This document shows, piece by piece, positions 35,151-47,600 of a stretch of DNA of 64,000 nt. A program made the translations under genes and the position numbers. The stretch's first letter is position 1, and every line of letters starts with the position of its first letter. Under the pieces are notes generated by a model. That model worked only from the letters and a program-made list of their open reading frames with translations. It made no database searches and had not been told where the DNA came from. The DNA comes from Haberlea rhodopensis (taxonomy: Eukaryota > Streptophyta > Magnoliopsida > Lamiales > Gesneriaceae), in NCBI GenBank assembly GCA_907163345.1, contig CAJQUN010000171.1:1-64000 (forward strand), read 5' to 3'.

Positions 35151-37344
35151 TTTGGTCTATGAGTATGGTGTAAGAAAACTATCTCTTGTTGAGAAATTGA
35201 GAAATCTGAATGTGACAATACCTCATTAACTGTCTGTATATGTGATCTTATAGTAAAAATGTTGGAAACTCACAAGTCCTTGATTCAAAGGAGAAACGTG
35301 TTCTTCTTGTTGAATCTTCTACAATTGGTAGGAAGTATTCAAGGATAAAGTAGAGGAAGGGAAATGGTTCACGACTCAAAAGACAAAAATGGATATAGTA
35401 GCAATTAAAAGTAAGAATCAACTATATTTTCACTCCTGGTCACTGGCGCAAAATTGCAAGGAATATCTAGACTAGAAGCGTTCTAGAAAGGGTATGTTTT
35501 ATATTAAAATTAATGTTTCTATTGATTCTACTTCTTTGGTATATGATACAAATTGTGCTCACATTTTTGCAAAGAGTTGCATATGTTGAGAAGAGTAGAG
35601 AGCCCTAGGGAGGTGACACCTACCTGAGGCTAAGCATTGTAGTAAGAGTTGTTGCAAATGCTGTTTGAAACATTTATTTAATATAAAATCTTGAAATGGT
35701 TAGGAATTGGTTTGAGCAATTATTTATTTGTTCTAGATTTAGTCATAAACATTGTTCCTATTTTGATATAGAATGATATTCTTTTTAAATTTGTAAATGT
35801 GATTTGCACTATTTTTAAGAATACATGTTTATTGAATCTGGTGAGCTTATGAATGATTAGTATGATTATGTTCAAAGAATATAAAAAGAATGATAATTTA
35901 AATCCTACATATCTTTAGCATGTGCTCAAGGTCCATTGAATATGATTCATATGGATGTATGTGGAACACTAAATGTTAGTGCAAGAGGATGTTGAGTCAT
36001 CTTAAAAAGAATGTGATTCTCTCCAAGTAACTCTCTAAAGTTACATATTTTTTTTTATCATAATTCATACAAATACAGTAACAAAAACTCCATATACGAT
36101 ATGGACTGAAAAATAATCCAAATATAGATTTGAAGTTATTCTGCTTATGTGAAGCAGCCAGTGGAAGATGAGTTGGATAGTTGATACATCTTATGTTATT
36201 TGTGATTATTTATATTATAAATTGGAGACAATGTATTTGTTTCGCAAGTGCTATCTTTCTAGATAAAACATTTCTATTATAAATGAATGACAATATAATA
36301 TAACTTGAAAGGGTTCAAGAACCACAAACCACTGGAAAAGTGAAAAAGATGAAATTAATTGAGTCAATCATAACCTTTGAACTATAGATACCAGAGAGAT
36401 CTGAAAGTGTTCAAGAACTCCTGATAAATTGAATTTACTCCTAGAAAGTAGTCAAATGAATTTGACCATGGATGTGATCCTAGTACTTTCAAGGAGACAA
36501 TGTTGGACATCGTTTCAGGACATTGGCGATATGCAATGAGATTTGAAATAGACTCCATGTACTCTAATAAGGTATGGACCTTAGTAGATCTTATTGAGGA
36601 ATTTGTTCTCATTGGCTGCAAATAGATCTACAAACGAAAGCTTTGAGTATATGGGAAGTAGCAACCTTCAAAGCTTTACTGATGGGAAGAGGTTATTCTC
36701 ATAGCAAAGAGTTGTCTGTGAGGAACTTTTCATCAGTTGTGATGATATAGTCTATTTGGATTTTGTTAGTTATATCTGCATATTATGAATATGAGATATA
36801 ATATGGATGTGAATACAACATTTCTCAATGGTGACATTGAGGTAGAAATGTAGCAGCCAAATGTGTTCACAACTTCTGGGAGAGAGCAAAAGGTTTGCAA
36901 ACTCCAGAGGTCCATTTATGGGCCTAAGAAGGCGTCCCAAAGTTTTAAGTTACATTTTGATAACATCATAAAAATATTTTGTTTTGTTAAAAATCCGGAA
37001 GTGACATGTGTGCGCAAAAGGATTAGTGGGAGCAAGGTTACATTTGTGATGCTTTAAGTCGATGATATTCTACACATTGTGAATGACATTAGAATAATCA
37101 ATTAAAGCATGGTTACCTACTATATTCTCCATGAAAGATTTGAAAGAAGAATCTTATACTCTTGGCATAAAGATCAATAGGGATGGATCTATGAGAATAC
37201 TTGAGTTCTCTCAATCTACGTACACAAACACTGTGCTAAAGGGTTTAGCATGAAATAGTTGAAAATGGGTAACATCCCAATATGTCATAGTGTTCATCCC
37301 TATATGTCGATGTGCATTAAATTGATGAGGAGAGAGAAAATATG

Positions 37345-38040
37345 CTAATTTAATAAAATAATTAAAAAAATTAAAAAAATAAAGTTAAAAAAAATATTAC
37401 GTTTGTAGCGTGATTCGCGATCCGAGTTTGCGTTTCTTCAGAAATGCGAACCAGGATCACGATTCTAAATGACTTTTTTTTTAAAATGGGGAGAGAGAAA
37501 CGCGATCCGGGTTCGCATTTCTCTCTCCCCTCTAATTTTTTTTAAATGATGAGAGAGAAAAGTGATTCGGGATCGCGTTTCTCTTTCCTCAATTTTTTTT
37601 TTTTCATTTCTCTCCCCTATTTTTTATCTTATTTGTCCTTTCGATTTCTCTCTCCTGATTCATGTTTCTCTCTCATCCAATTTTTAGTATTTCTTTCTAA
37701 CATTTTTTCTGTGTCCACCTTTTGTTTCCACTTTAAAGTTACATTGAGATAAAGTTAATGACCAGAATTGTGAGATAAAAATGTTGGTAATAAATTTTAA
37801 AACTATTTAAAATATTATAGATTTCAAAGTTTTGGTATTTTTATTTCAAAAATAATTTAACAATATTTATTCAAACATGAATATGTCAAAATTCTTGTCC
37901 AAAATATATTTGACTTGTTTGTCAAAAAATTCGTATTAGGGAAATAAAATAAATTTATTTTAATTAATTCATTACAAATAAAATATTTTCCGACTACGCT
38001 TCACGACACGGATACGGGAACACGGGTACATCACGATACA
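37345..38040 (+). repeat. Left arm of the fold-back element
   Basis: Pairs with 38322-39047. It contains an inner hairpin (about 37489-37530): GGGGAGAGAGAAACGCGA followed by a reverse-complementary TCGCATTTCTCTCTCCCC. Confidence 0.78.
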
Positions 38041-38321
38041 TACTTACAACTAATACCACTCAAACTATATAATCATAAAAAAGTTATAATTTTTTAAACA
38101 TTTTTCTAAAATGCATTATAATTTTTTTTAAAAAAGTTATAATTTTAAAAGATTTTTCAACAAGTGTATTCGCTAGGCAGAATATGAGTTAGATATGAAC
38201 AATTGAATATATATTAATATTAATATGACATAAAAGTTATATAATTTGAGTAACTAATTTAATTTTAGTATATTAGAACATAATGTATATGTAGAATAAA
38301 TAAATTTATTTTTGAAAGTCT

Positions 38322-39047
38322 GTATCGTGTCGTACCAGTGTTCCCGTATCCGTGTTCGTGAAGCGTAGTCGGAATATATTTTATTGTAATGAATTAATTA
38401 AAATTTATTTTATTTCCATAATACCAATTTTTTGACAAACAAGTCAGAGATATTTTGGACAAGAAATTTGACATATTCATTTTTGAATAAATATTGTTAA
38501 ATAATTTTTGAAATAAAAAATACCAAAACTTTGAAATCTAAAATATTTTAAATTTTTTAAAATTTGTTTCCCACATTTTTATTTCACAACTCCGGTCATT
38601 AACCTTATCTCAATGTAACTTTAAAGTGGAAAACAAAGGTGGATGACAGAAACATGTTAAAAAATGGAGGAGAAAGAAATACTAAAAATTGGAGGAGAGA
38701 GAAATCGAAATCAGGAGAGAGAAATCGAAATCAAGAGAGATAAAATAAAAAATAAGAGAGAGAAACAGGAGAAAGAAACGAAAAAAATAAATTTTGAGGA
38801 GAAAGAAACGCCATCCCGTATCACGTTTCCCTCTCCTCATTAAAAAAATTTAGAGGGGAGAGAGAAACGCGAACACGGATCGCCTTTCTCTCTCCCGTTT
38901 AAAAAAAATGTCAGTTAGAATCGCGATCCTGGTTCACGTTCTAAAGAAATGCGAACCCGGAACGTGAATCACGCTATAAACGTAACATTTTTTTTAACTT
39001 TATATTTTAAATTTTTTATTTTTTTTAAAATGATTTTATTAAATTAG
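38322..39047 (-). repeat. Right arm of the fold-back element
   Basis: Reverse complement of the left arm with scattered changes and small indels. It ends in ATTAAATTAG. Confidence 0.78.
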
Positions 39048-39360
39048 CCAGAGAAAAGATGACATTGGTACCTTAAGCTTCTACTATTGGTAGCATAATG
39101 TATGCTATTTTATGTACTCGGCATGATGTGGAGTATGCTCTTAGTGTAATGAGCAGAGATCAGGCAGATCCCGGTGAAGGTCATTGGAAAACTGTGAAAT
39201 AATTCTCAAGTACTTATTAAGAACTTATGATATGTTCATTGTTTTGGATCTGTAAGTGGAGAAATAAAAGTTGAATGCTAAGCTGATACTGGTTTTCAGT
39301 CGGATGTAGATGACTCCAAATCGATGTTCGGATTTGTATTTAAGCTTAATTGTGGTGTTG

Positions 39361-39841
39361 TGTGATATCCCCGAAATAATTAATTGCAATTTGGGCATTA
39401 ATTATGATTATGTGATTATTTATGGTGTTAATTAATTTAATGTGTTGGAATTAATTATATTGACGAAATGCTTGGTGGGCGTGACCTGATAATGCATTTC
39501 AGAGTGCATGATGTGCATGTTGGGAAATTGGGTATTAACATGGTTTATTCGTGTTGGTTGTTAATTATTTGGAAAGCATGTATTTTAATTGAGATTTTGG
39601 TGCATTTTGGGGAAATGCTTTTAAAATACTATGTTGGGGCATTTTATTCATCATGCTAATAATTGGGGTACATGTTTTTTTTTTAATTAACCCCCCACCT
39701 TTATACCCCACTACCCCCACTTTACCTTTCACTTTCCACAATCCCCAAATCACTCTTCCAAACCCTATCCTCAACCCATTTTCGAAATTGGCTTTAAAGT
39801 GGAGGGAAAATCCTTGCAAAAGCTTTGCTTGTGAGATTATT
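39361..39841 (+). mobile_element. Chromovirus E: first 481 bp of an LTR
   Basis: It starts TGTGATATCCCCGAAAT inside the old copia RNase H and follows the course of the C-type LTR, with clear divergence, until element C interrupts it at 39842. The rest should lie beyond the right edge of the window, so its orientation comes from the LTR start only. TGTTG (39356-39360) is its predicted target duplication. Confidence 0.75.
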
Positions 39842-41908
39842 TGTGATATCCCCGAAATGATTAATTGCAATTTGAGCATTAATTGTGTTTATATGATTAA
39901 TTATGGTGGTAATTAATTATGTGTTGGATTTATTAATCTTATGGAAATGCTTAGTCACATGATAGAGTGACCCGGGAGGGCATTTCAGGGTGCATGTTGT
40001 GCATGTTTGAAAAATGGTTATTAGCATGATTTATTTGCCATGGGTAGCAATTAATTGGAAATCATGAGTTTAATTGATATTTGGTGCATTTGGGATTAAT
40101 GCTTTTAAAAAATATCATGTTGGGGTGTTTTATACACCATGGGTTTGTGGGATGCTTTTTAATTAACCCAACCCACTTTATTACCCCAAACCCCCTCAAC
40201 ACTCATTCTTACTTTTCACTTTACCAAATAACACCTCCCAAACCCTCATTTCCCTTATTTTCGAGTTGGTGCTCAAGGGTGGAGAGAAACCCTTCCAAAA
40301 ATCTTGTTGTGTGAAGTTTATTGGGTGATTTGAGATCCCCAAGAGGTATGGATACCTCATTGTTGATTTTGTAAGGTTTTGTTTAAGTTTGGTATGTTTT
40401 TGAAGGGTTTTAAATTGGGTTTGTGTGAGTTGGTGTTATTTTTGGGTGAGTGTTAGATTTATGGTTGTATGATGTTGTTTATTGAAGATTTGTAGGGATT
40501 TGGTATGGTTGGTGTTGGATTATTTGAGTTTATTTGAGTTGGGGTTGAAGATGAGTGAATAGTGCCCGAAAATCGGGTATGCAGGACTCGGCGATCGATC
40601 GGCGCCTTTCCGCGATCGATCGCGAGCTGCAGTGCTGAAGACAGTGGACTTCAGCGATCGATCGCGAGTTTGGCGCGATCGATCGGCGAGGTCGCGATCG
40701 ATCGGCGCAAACTCAGCGATCGATCGCGGATTGTAAATTTTTGTTGCTCGAGGCAGTGGGGTCTCGCGATCGATCGGGGCTGTATGGTGATCGATCGCGA
40801 GACACCAAATTGGGTGTTTTTGGATTTTTTGTGGGATTTTTGGTATTGGACTATTATTGGGTTCTAATATTGATTTGTGTGAATGTGTAGAACCATCCCA
40901 GGTGGCAACACAGCCAAGACATTGAAGTCCTACCATATCCTACATTTTGGAAAGGTACGTAGAGGACGTACGGGCACCCAACGGTACATGTATCTAATAT
41001 ACTCATTGTTTATGCATTGTGGATGCGAGTATAGATGTGATTATGCATTGTGGATGCAAATACATGTTGAATTATGCATGATGATTGTAGATGCATATGT
41101 TTATTGGTGCACATCCCATGAGTCGTGGTCATCCCTTGATGATTTTAATGCTTGCCGCAATTTGTTTTGGTTCCGCTAAATGTGAAGCGAGGGGTGGGAG
41201 CGACGCATGTCACATTTGAGCGTGGTTATCATATAGGGCGAGGAAAGGATATTTGCCGCTCAATGTGAGGCGAGGGGTGGGAGTACCGCTTGTCCATTGA
41301 AGCGAGGTTATTCTATGCCGCCTATATGTAAATAAGCGAGGGGCATTAAAATACATTGTGATGGACAGACTAGGGAATGGTGACCGGTATTTGATATTGA
41401 TGAGATGGTATTATGTCATGACATGTCTAGACCATTAAAAATAATCTATTGATTATACTCATGAGTTATGGTACAGGGACAACCAAACTGGAAGCGTTTT
41501 GAAATGCATGGGAAAACAGGAAGTGTTTTAATTGTGTTTTATGCATTTACGCTTTATATTCATATTGTGTTGAATATGAATGATATTATTGCTCATGTTT
41601 GGGGGTTGTCCTTGTAGGTACACTTTTGGCATGATAGAAGGGCTAAGCGGGTTGAGATGGTGAGCTTGTGGAGAATTCTTTTGACCCAGGCAGGACAGGA
41701 TTATTTTTGTATAGTGTCTACTCTAGGAGTAGTGTAAAACTATAGTTGATACATTCTTTTGATGGGGAGTGTAATTAATCCATTGATAGTCCTCTTTTTG
41801 GCATGTAATTATTAAAGCTCATAGACTCAACACGATTAATTCACTCTGATCATTTATATTAGCTCTATTTATGCCTTTGGTCCGCACTTAAGGATTAGGG
41901 TCCTTACA
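39842..41908 (+). repeat. 5' LTR of C (2067 bp)
   Basis: TGTGATATCC...GGTCCTTACA. It contains eight CGATCGATCG-type palindromes (40590-40801), the GTACGT-AGAGG-ACGTAC motif (40955-40971) and a CCGC/GCGAGG array between TTTTAATGC and GCATTAAAA (about 41139-41352). Confidence 0.9.
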
Positions 41909-41912
41909 TTAG

Positions 41913-41924
41913 TGGTATCAGAGC
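41913..41924 (+). other. Primer-binding site of C
   Basis: TGGTATCAGAGC, five bases after the LTR end; complementary to initiator tRNA-Met. Confidence 0.88.
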
Positions 41925-42122
41925 AGTGGTTAGAGAACCCGGGAACGAGTGAAGGGTAGCCTTAGCATGATTGGCTAGGTGCTTACATTTGAGGCATGTT
42001 TATGCATGTGGTGCATATTGATGTATATTCTGTTATACTAACATGCCTATTATCATTCTTGTTATCTAACGGCATAACATGTATATTTGTTTTGGAATTG
42101 TTGTTAACCTTTGTGTTACAGC

Positions 42123-42419
42123 ATGGCTGCTATGAATGCGGGGAACCTTAACGAAGAAGTTGGCGATGTGGGCAGTGTTAACGCTAGCGTTGGACAAGTG
42201 AACCCTCTACCTCCACCAGCAGTAGGCTTGGAGCCAGTAGTTCAGTTATTACTACCCGGTGAGATTAACTTGACTCAGTTTCTGTCTTACCACCCGCCCC
42301 GGTTTGAGGGTACAGAATCAGGGGAGGAAGCTGAGGAGTGGCTGGAGAGACTTGAGCAGATATTTGTGTCGGCTCCTTGTGCTGTCACAGCGTGGCTGAG
42401 GCTGGCGGAGTTCCAGTTA
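42123..42419 (+). pseudogene. C gag, 5' fragment cut by element B
   Basis: The ATG at 42123 follows GTGTTACAGC. The frame gives the conserved N-terminal gag of this family ([38 protein letters not shown]) and stops at the AGTTA duplication, where element B begins. The next residues (AKKPLMWW) are found at 51195 onward. Confidence 0.9.
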
Positions 42420-44418
42420 TGTGATGCCCGAAATTAATTAATTGCAAGTAAGGCATTAATTATGTTTATATGATGTATCATGTGTTGATGGATTTATGTG
42501 TTGGGTATTAAGATGTTAACATGATTTAATTGTGTTAATTATTAAATATGAGGAGGATGTGATTTTAGATGAAATTTGGAGCATTCTTGTAAAATGCCTT
42601 TAAAGTACTATGTTGGAGCATTTTATACATCATGTTAAGTTTGGGGTACAATTTTAAATAAGTTAAAGCAACCCCTTTTTAAATCCTCTACCCATCACTT
42701 TAACCCCTTTACCTTTCACTTTATTAAAAATCCCCAAATCATTTCCCAAACCCCAAACCCTACCCATTTTCGAGTTCCACCAAAAGAGGAGAAGAAAAGT
42801 TCCACAAAAACTTTGTTTGTGTGATCTTTGCTAGGATTTGGAGCCTACAAGAGGTATGGAACCATTCCTTTAAGTTTTATGATGTTTGGTGTTGAAATGG
42901 GTTAAGTTTTTGATGTTTTATGTGGGTTTGTTTGGGTATGTGTTGTTTATGGTTGGGGTATGTTTTTTTGAAGTGTTATATGTAGGTTTTTGTGGGTTAT
43001 GATATTATTGAAGTTGTTAAGAAGTTTGGTTTTGGGTGGCTTGAGGAAGAGCTTGAAAAATGAGCATTAATGGCGAAATTTCGGAGCACAGAACTCGGCG
43101 ATCGATCGCCCGTTCTTGGCGATCGATCGCGAGCCTCCAGTGCCCGCCAGTAGCATTTGGCGATCGATCGCCACTCTTGGGCGATCGATCGGCGAGGCTG
43201 GCGATCGATCGCCAAGGAAAGAATTTTTGCCCCTCGTCCAGTGCGATCTCGCGATCGATCGCGCCTGGGCGGCGATCGATCGCGAGCTGTAAAAAAATGG
43301 AATTTTGTTTTTATGTGGGATTTTTGGATATTGGACTATATTTAGCTTCTAATATCAATTTGTATGGTTATGTAGAACCGTCCCAGGTACCCACGACTTC
43401 AAGGAGATAAAGTCTACGATTTCTCCTTCTTTTGGAATTAAGGTACGTAAGAGACGTACGAGCATCGGACGGTAAACCATACCCTTACATATTATGATGA
43501 TGTTTAAGATGATATTATGATGATGATGTCTATGATGATATTTATGATGATGATGCTTATGATGATGTTACGATGATGATGCTTATGATGATGTTACGAT
43601 GATGATGCTTACGATGATGTTACGATGATGATGCTTATGATGATGTTACGATGATGATGCTTATGATGATGTTTATTATAATGATGTTTATGAGGACGTC
43701 TATAATGACGAAGTTTATGATAAGGTCATACGACGTGTATGATTGGGTAAGACGCCCATGTGGTAGGACGCCACCCAAAGTATGTGAGTGGGTAAGATGC
43801 CCCCGTGGTAAGATGCCACGCAATGTTTATGATATGGTAAGACGCCATATGATTGGGTAAGATGCCCACGTGGTAAGATGCCACACGATGATTATGACGT
43901 GGTAAGATGCCACACGATGATTATGACATGGTAAGATGCCACACGATGATTATGATATGGTAAGATGCCACACAATGGGGTAAGACGCCCTAATATATGA
44001 ATAAGAGTCAGGGATAACAAAGGAAGTCGAAGGACGACCAATTACCTTTACTTAACTAAGATGTTATGCATTATTGTATGCTTTTATATAATGTTAAGTA
44101 AATATGTGTATGCTCACGATGTGTTATCCCTGTAGGTACACTTTTGGACCAAGAGCCTAGGGTCGGGTTGAGGAAGTGGGCTAAAGGGAGCATGATGAAC
44201 GTAGGATGCAGGATATTGATAGTCTCTACTCTAGGAGTAGTGTAAATCTATAGCTTTAACATTCTTTATTGGGAATGTAATTAAATAGCTTTTGAAAACT
44301 TTATTTTGGCCTGTAAACTCCTTAGCTCAAGCTACAACCGGAACCCTTAAGAGGTTATAAATGCATGTTCTGTCCAATTTATGTGTACTAAATGATATTA
44401 AGGTAGGAAGACCCTACA
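42420..44418 (+). repeat. 5' LTR of B (1999 bp)
   Basis: It carries seven CGATCGATCG palindromes (43097-43288), GTACGT-AAGAG-ACGTAC (43443-43459), a GATGAT-rich tract (43484-43690) and repeats of about 30 bp with GGTAAGATGCC (43741-43992). Confidence 0.92.
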
Positions 44419-44623
44419 TTAGTGGTATGAGAGCCAGGTTAGATAACCCGGGAATGAGTGAAGGGTAGCCTTAGCAATAAGTTAGCTAGGTGCTTACTTT
44501 CGAACATGTTTTGTGCATAAGTTGCATATGAAGTATATGATGTTATGCTAACATGTTTTGTTTATCTAACGAAGTTTTATACGAACTGCTTTTGGATCTT
44601 GTTGTTAATCCTTGTGTTGCAGT

Positions 44624-47600
44624 ATGGCAGCAAATGTGGAGGTAGGTGACGCAGTGAGCGTCAATGCAAGCGCGGGGCGTACGAATCCCCTACCCCCGCC
44701 AGCTTTTGATGATGAACCGGCCGAACAACAGTTGTTGCCAGGGGAGCTAAGCTTAACTCAGTTTCTTGCTTACCGACCCCCAACCTTTGAAGGAACCGAA
44801 ACTGGGGAACGAGCTGAGGAATGGTTAGAAAGAATAGAGCAGATCTTTGTGGCAGCCCCATGTGCGAAGACAACATGGATACGGTAGCAGAGTTCCAGTT
44901 GGCCAAGAAGGCGCTAATGTGGTGGAAGACCACCGTGGTAGAGCAAGAGGCTCAAGGTCATGCAGTTAACTGGAAAATGTTTCGAACTCGCTTTCTGAAC
45001 CGTTATTTCTCGGCTGCAGCACGACAGGCTAAGGAAGATGAATTCACTCACCTCAAGCAAGGTAATATGTCAGTGTCAGATTATGCTCTTCAGTTTTGCT
45101 CCTTGCTAAGATATGTGCCTCACATTGCCACGAGCACGCAAGCAAAGATGAGGAATTTCATGAAAGGTTTGAGGCCGGAGCTATACGATAGGGTGATCAC
45201 TTATGGCCCTACTTGCTTTGACGATGCACTCTCACGTGCCGAGCTGGCCGAACTAGGAGTGGGTGCATACCCTGATGTTGTACCATCGTCGGCACCCTCT
45301 CAGAAATCCACTCCGGATAATATGAAGCCAAGGAATGATCAGTTCAAGTCAAGGGGGAACTCATCGGCGTCAAGGTTCAGTGGTAAGAGGTCTGACAATA
45401 GATGGAAAGGGAACCGAAGGAGTGATGCCCCATGTGGAAGGGGGCAGTCTCAGGGAGACAGATCCGGGAAGATCCAATGCACTCTTTGTGGGCAACCACA
45501 TCCGACGAAAGATTGTGTGGGGTGCTATGTTTGTGGCGACAAGGGCCACTTTGCTAGACAGTGTCCCAACAGGGGAAGTCAACATGGTTCTGCGGGGAGG
45601 CCTGCGGATAGGACAGCACAACTCAGACCCCCATTTGTGCCGCGTCAGCATGGAGGTCAGCCCATGGGGCCACCTCAAGGACAAGTCTATGCACTGACAA
45701 GGGAGCAGGCTTCAGCGGCTCCGGAGGAGGTTATAGCGGGTACGTGTCTTTTATTTACGCACCCTGCTTTTATATTGATCGACACAGGTGCGTCACACTC
45801 TTTTGTGTCAACAAGTTTTGTGGAAAGACACCACATATGCACTTCTCCGTCGCCCACGCCTCTTATAGTCTCGACCCCCGCTGGAAGAAGTATGATTACT
45901 GATCGGATCGTCTACAATGGCCTCATTTATTTTGAGGATAAAGAACTAAGGTCAGATTTGATTGTTCTGGGAATGTCAGCTTTTGACTGCATTCTGGGCA
46001 TCGACGTTCTGAACAGGTATCAGGCAGTTGTGAACTGCAGGCAGAGGACAGTACGGTTCAAATATGATATGGGAATTCCATGGACGTTCTATGGGGATGG
46101 TTCTCGCTCAAAGATTCCATTGATATCTGCTGTCAAGATGGCACAGTTATTGGAACGAGGCCATACAGGCTATCTCATATATGCCGTTGATGTTACGGAA
46201 AAGAAAGAAGAAGTAAAAGTGGAGGATGTGCCCGTAGTGGCGGAATTTCCCGATGTCTTTCCGGAGGAGATTCCCGGATTCCCACCGACGAGAGAGGTCG
46301 AGTTTGGGATAGAGTTATTACCGGGGACGTCGGCCATTTCTCGTGCCCCTTATAGGATGGCACCAGCGGAGCTAAGGGAATTAAAGATTCAGTTGCAAGA
46401 GCTCCTTGATAAGGGCTATATACGCCCTAGCGTATCGCCCTGGGGAGCACCAGTTTTATTTGTGAAGAAGAAAGATGGTTCGATGCGTTTGTGCATCGAT
46501 TACAGACAACTGAACAAAGCTACAGTGAAGAATAAGTACCCACTCCCGAGGATCGATGATTTGTTTGATCAGTTGCAGGGTACGAGGCTCTACAGTAAGA
46601 TCGATCTGAGGTCGGGGTACCATCAGATTCGAGTAAGAGAAGAGGATGTTCAGAAGACAGCCTTCAGGACGAGGTATGGGCACTATGAATTCCTAGTCAT
46701 GCCTTTTGGGGTGACAAATGCCCCGGCTGTTTTCATGAGTTTGATGAACAAGGTGTTCCAGCCATTTTTGGACCAATTCGTCATAGTTTTCATTGACGAT
46801 ATACTCATCTACTCTCGGACCGAAGAAGATCATGTACGACACTTGAGGACAGTACTTCAGATCCTCAGGGATCATCAATTGTATGCAAAGCTTAGCAAGT
46901 GCGAGTTCTGGTTGGACAGCGTGGTATTCCTAGGCCATGTCATATCTAGCCAAGGGATATCTGTGGATCCCAGCAAGATTGAAGCTGTGATGGAGTGGGC
47001 AGCACCCACTTCTGTACCCGAGATACGGAGTTTTCTTGGCTTAGCAGGTTATTACCGACGTTTTGTCGAGGGATTTTCTAAGATCGCTAAGCCATTGACA
47101 CAGCTGACTCAGAAATGAGTCCCATTCTTTTGGTCAGAAGCTTGTGAGGAAAGCTTCCAAGAATTGAAGCGTCGTTTGACGACAGCGCCAGTGTTGGTGA
47201 TTCCGTCGGAGGATAAGAGGTTTGCCTTGTACACGGATGCATCATTGCAGGGTTTAGGCTGTGTATTGATGCAAGACAGACAAGTGGTAGCCTATGCTTC
47301 GAGACAGTTGAAGCCTCATGAGACCAGGTACCCAGTCCATGATCTGGAACTGGCGGCTATCATTTTCGCCTTGAAGATTTGGCGTCATTATCTTTATGGT
47401 ACTACGTTTACCATCTTTACGGACCATAAGAGCCTAAAGTTTCTATTCACTCAGGCTGAACTGAATATGCGTCAAAGAAGATGGATGGATTTGCTCAAGG
47501 ATTATGACTGTGAAATTGAGTACCATCCTGGTAAAGCAAATTTGATAGCAGACGCCTTAAGTCGGAAGGTGAAGAGTACTGCTGAGGATGTTATGTGTTT

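Larger units (their letters stand above)
37345..39049. mobile_element. Fold-back element with about 700-bp terminal inverted repeats
   Basis: The left end CTAATTTAATAAAAT and right end ATTTTATTAAATTAG are exact reverse complements. Inverted similarity continues inward to about 38040 on the left and 38322 on the right, leaving a loop of about 280 bp. The flanks repeat AGAGAAAATATG (37333-37344) and AGAGAAAAGATG (39050-39061), which is one target sequence inside the copia gene; two extra bases (CC, 39048-39049) sit at the right end. No transposase is present. Mutator-like or fold-back transposons have such long arms and 9-12-bp duplications, but the family is not certain. Confidence 0.78.
35150..39360 (+). 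pseudogene. Heavily decayed copia pol, interrupted by a fold-back element
   Basis: Recognisable pieces in plus-strand order: a protease trace (SLVYDTNCAHI, about 35530), integrase (PLNMIHMDVCGTLNVSARG, about 35930), RT (MDVNTTFLNGDIE, about 36805; VCKLQRSIYGPKKASQSF, about 36890) and the RT active site with its Tyr codon now TAA (37055-37057, then VDDIL). RNase H pieces follow (SIMYAILCTRHDVEYALS, about 39090; FQSDVDDSKSMFGFVFKLN, about 39297). The 37345-39049 insertion separates RT from RNase H. RNase H is cut at 39360 by a chromovirus LTR. There are many stops and shifts, so this is the oldest coding element seen. Confidence 0.75.

Noticed and set aside
40562..40867. Open frames rich in RSIA/AIDR residues in LTRs (also 5594-5977, 43060-43410, 49837-50210, 56216-56545)
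   Set aside because: They are translations of the CGATCGATCG palindromes, open in several frames and on both strands at once, with no start context or domain.
43097..43288. Palindrome arrays considered as a CRISPR array
   Set aside because: Repeats are 10-18 bp, spacers are unequal and conserved between LTR copies, no cas genes are present, and the genome is eukaryotic.
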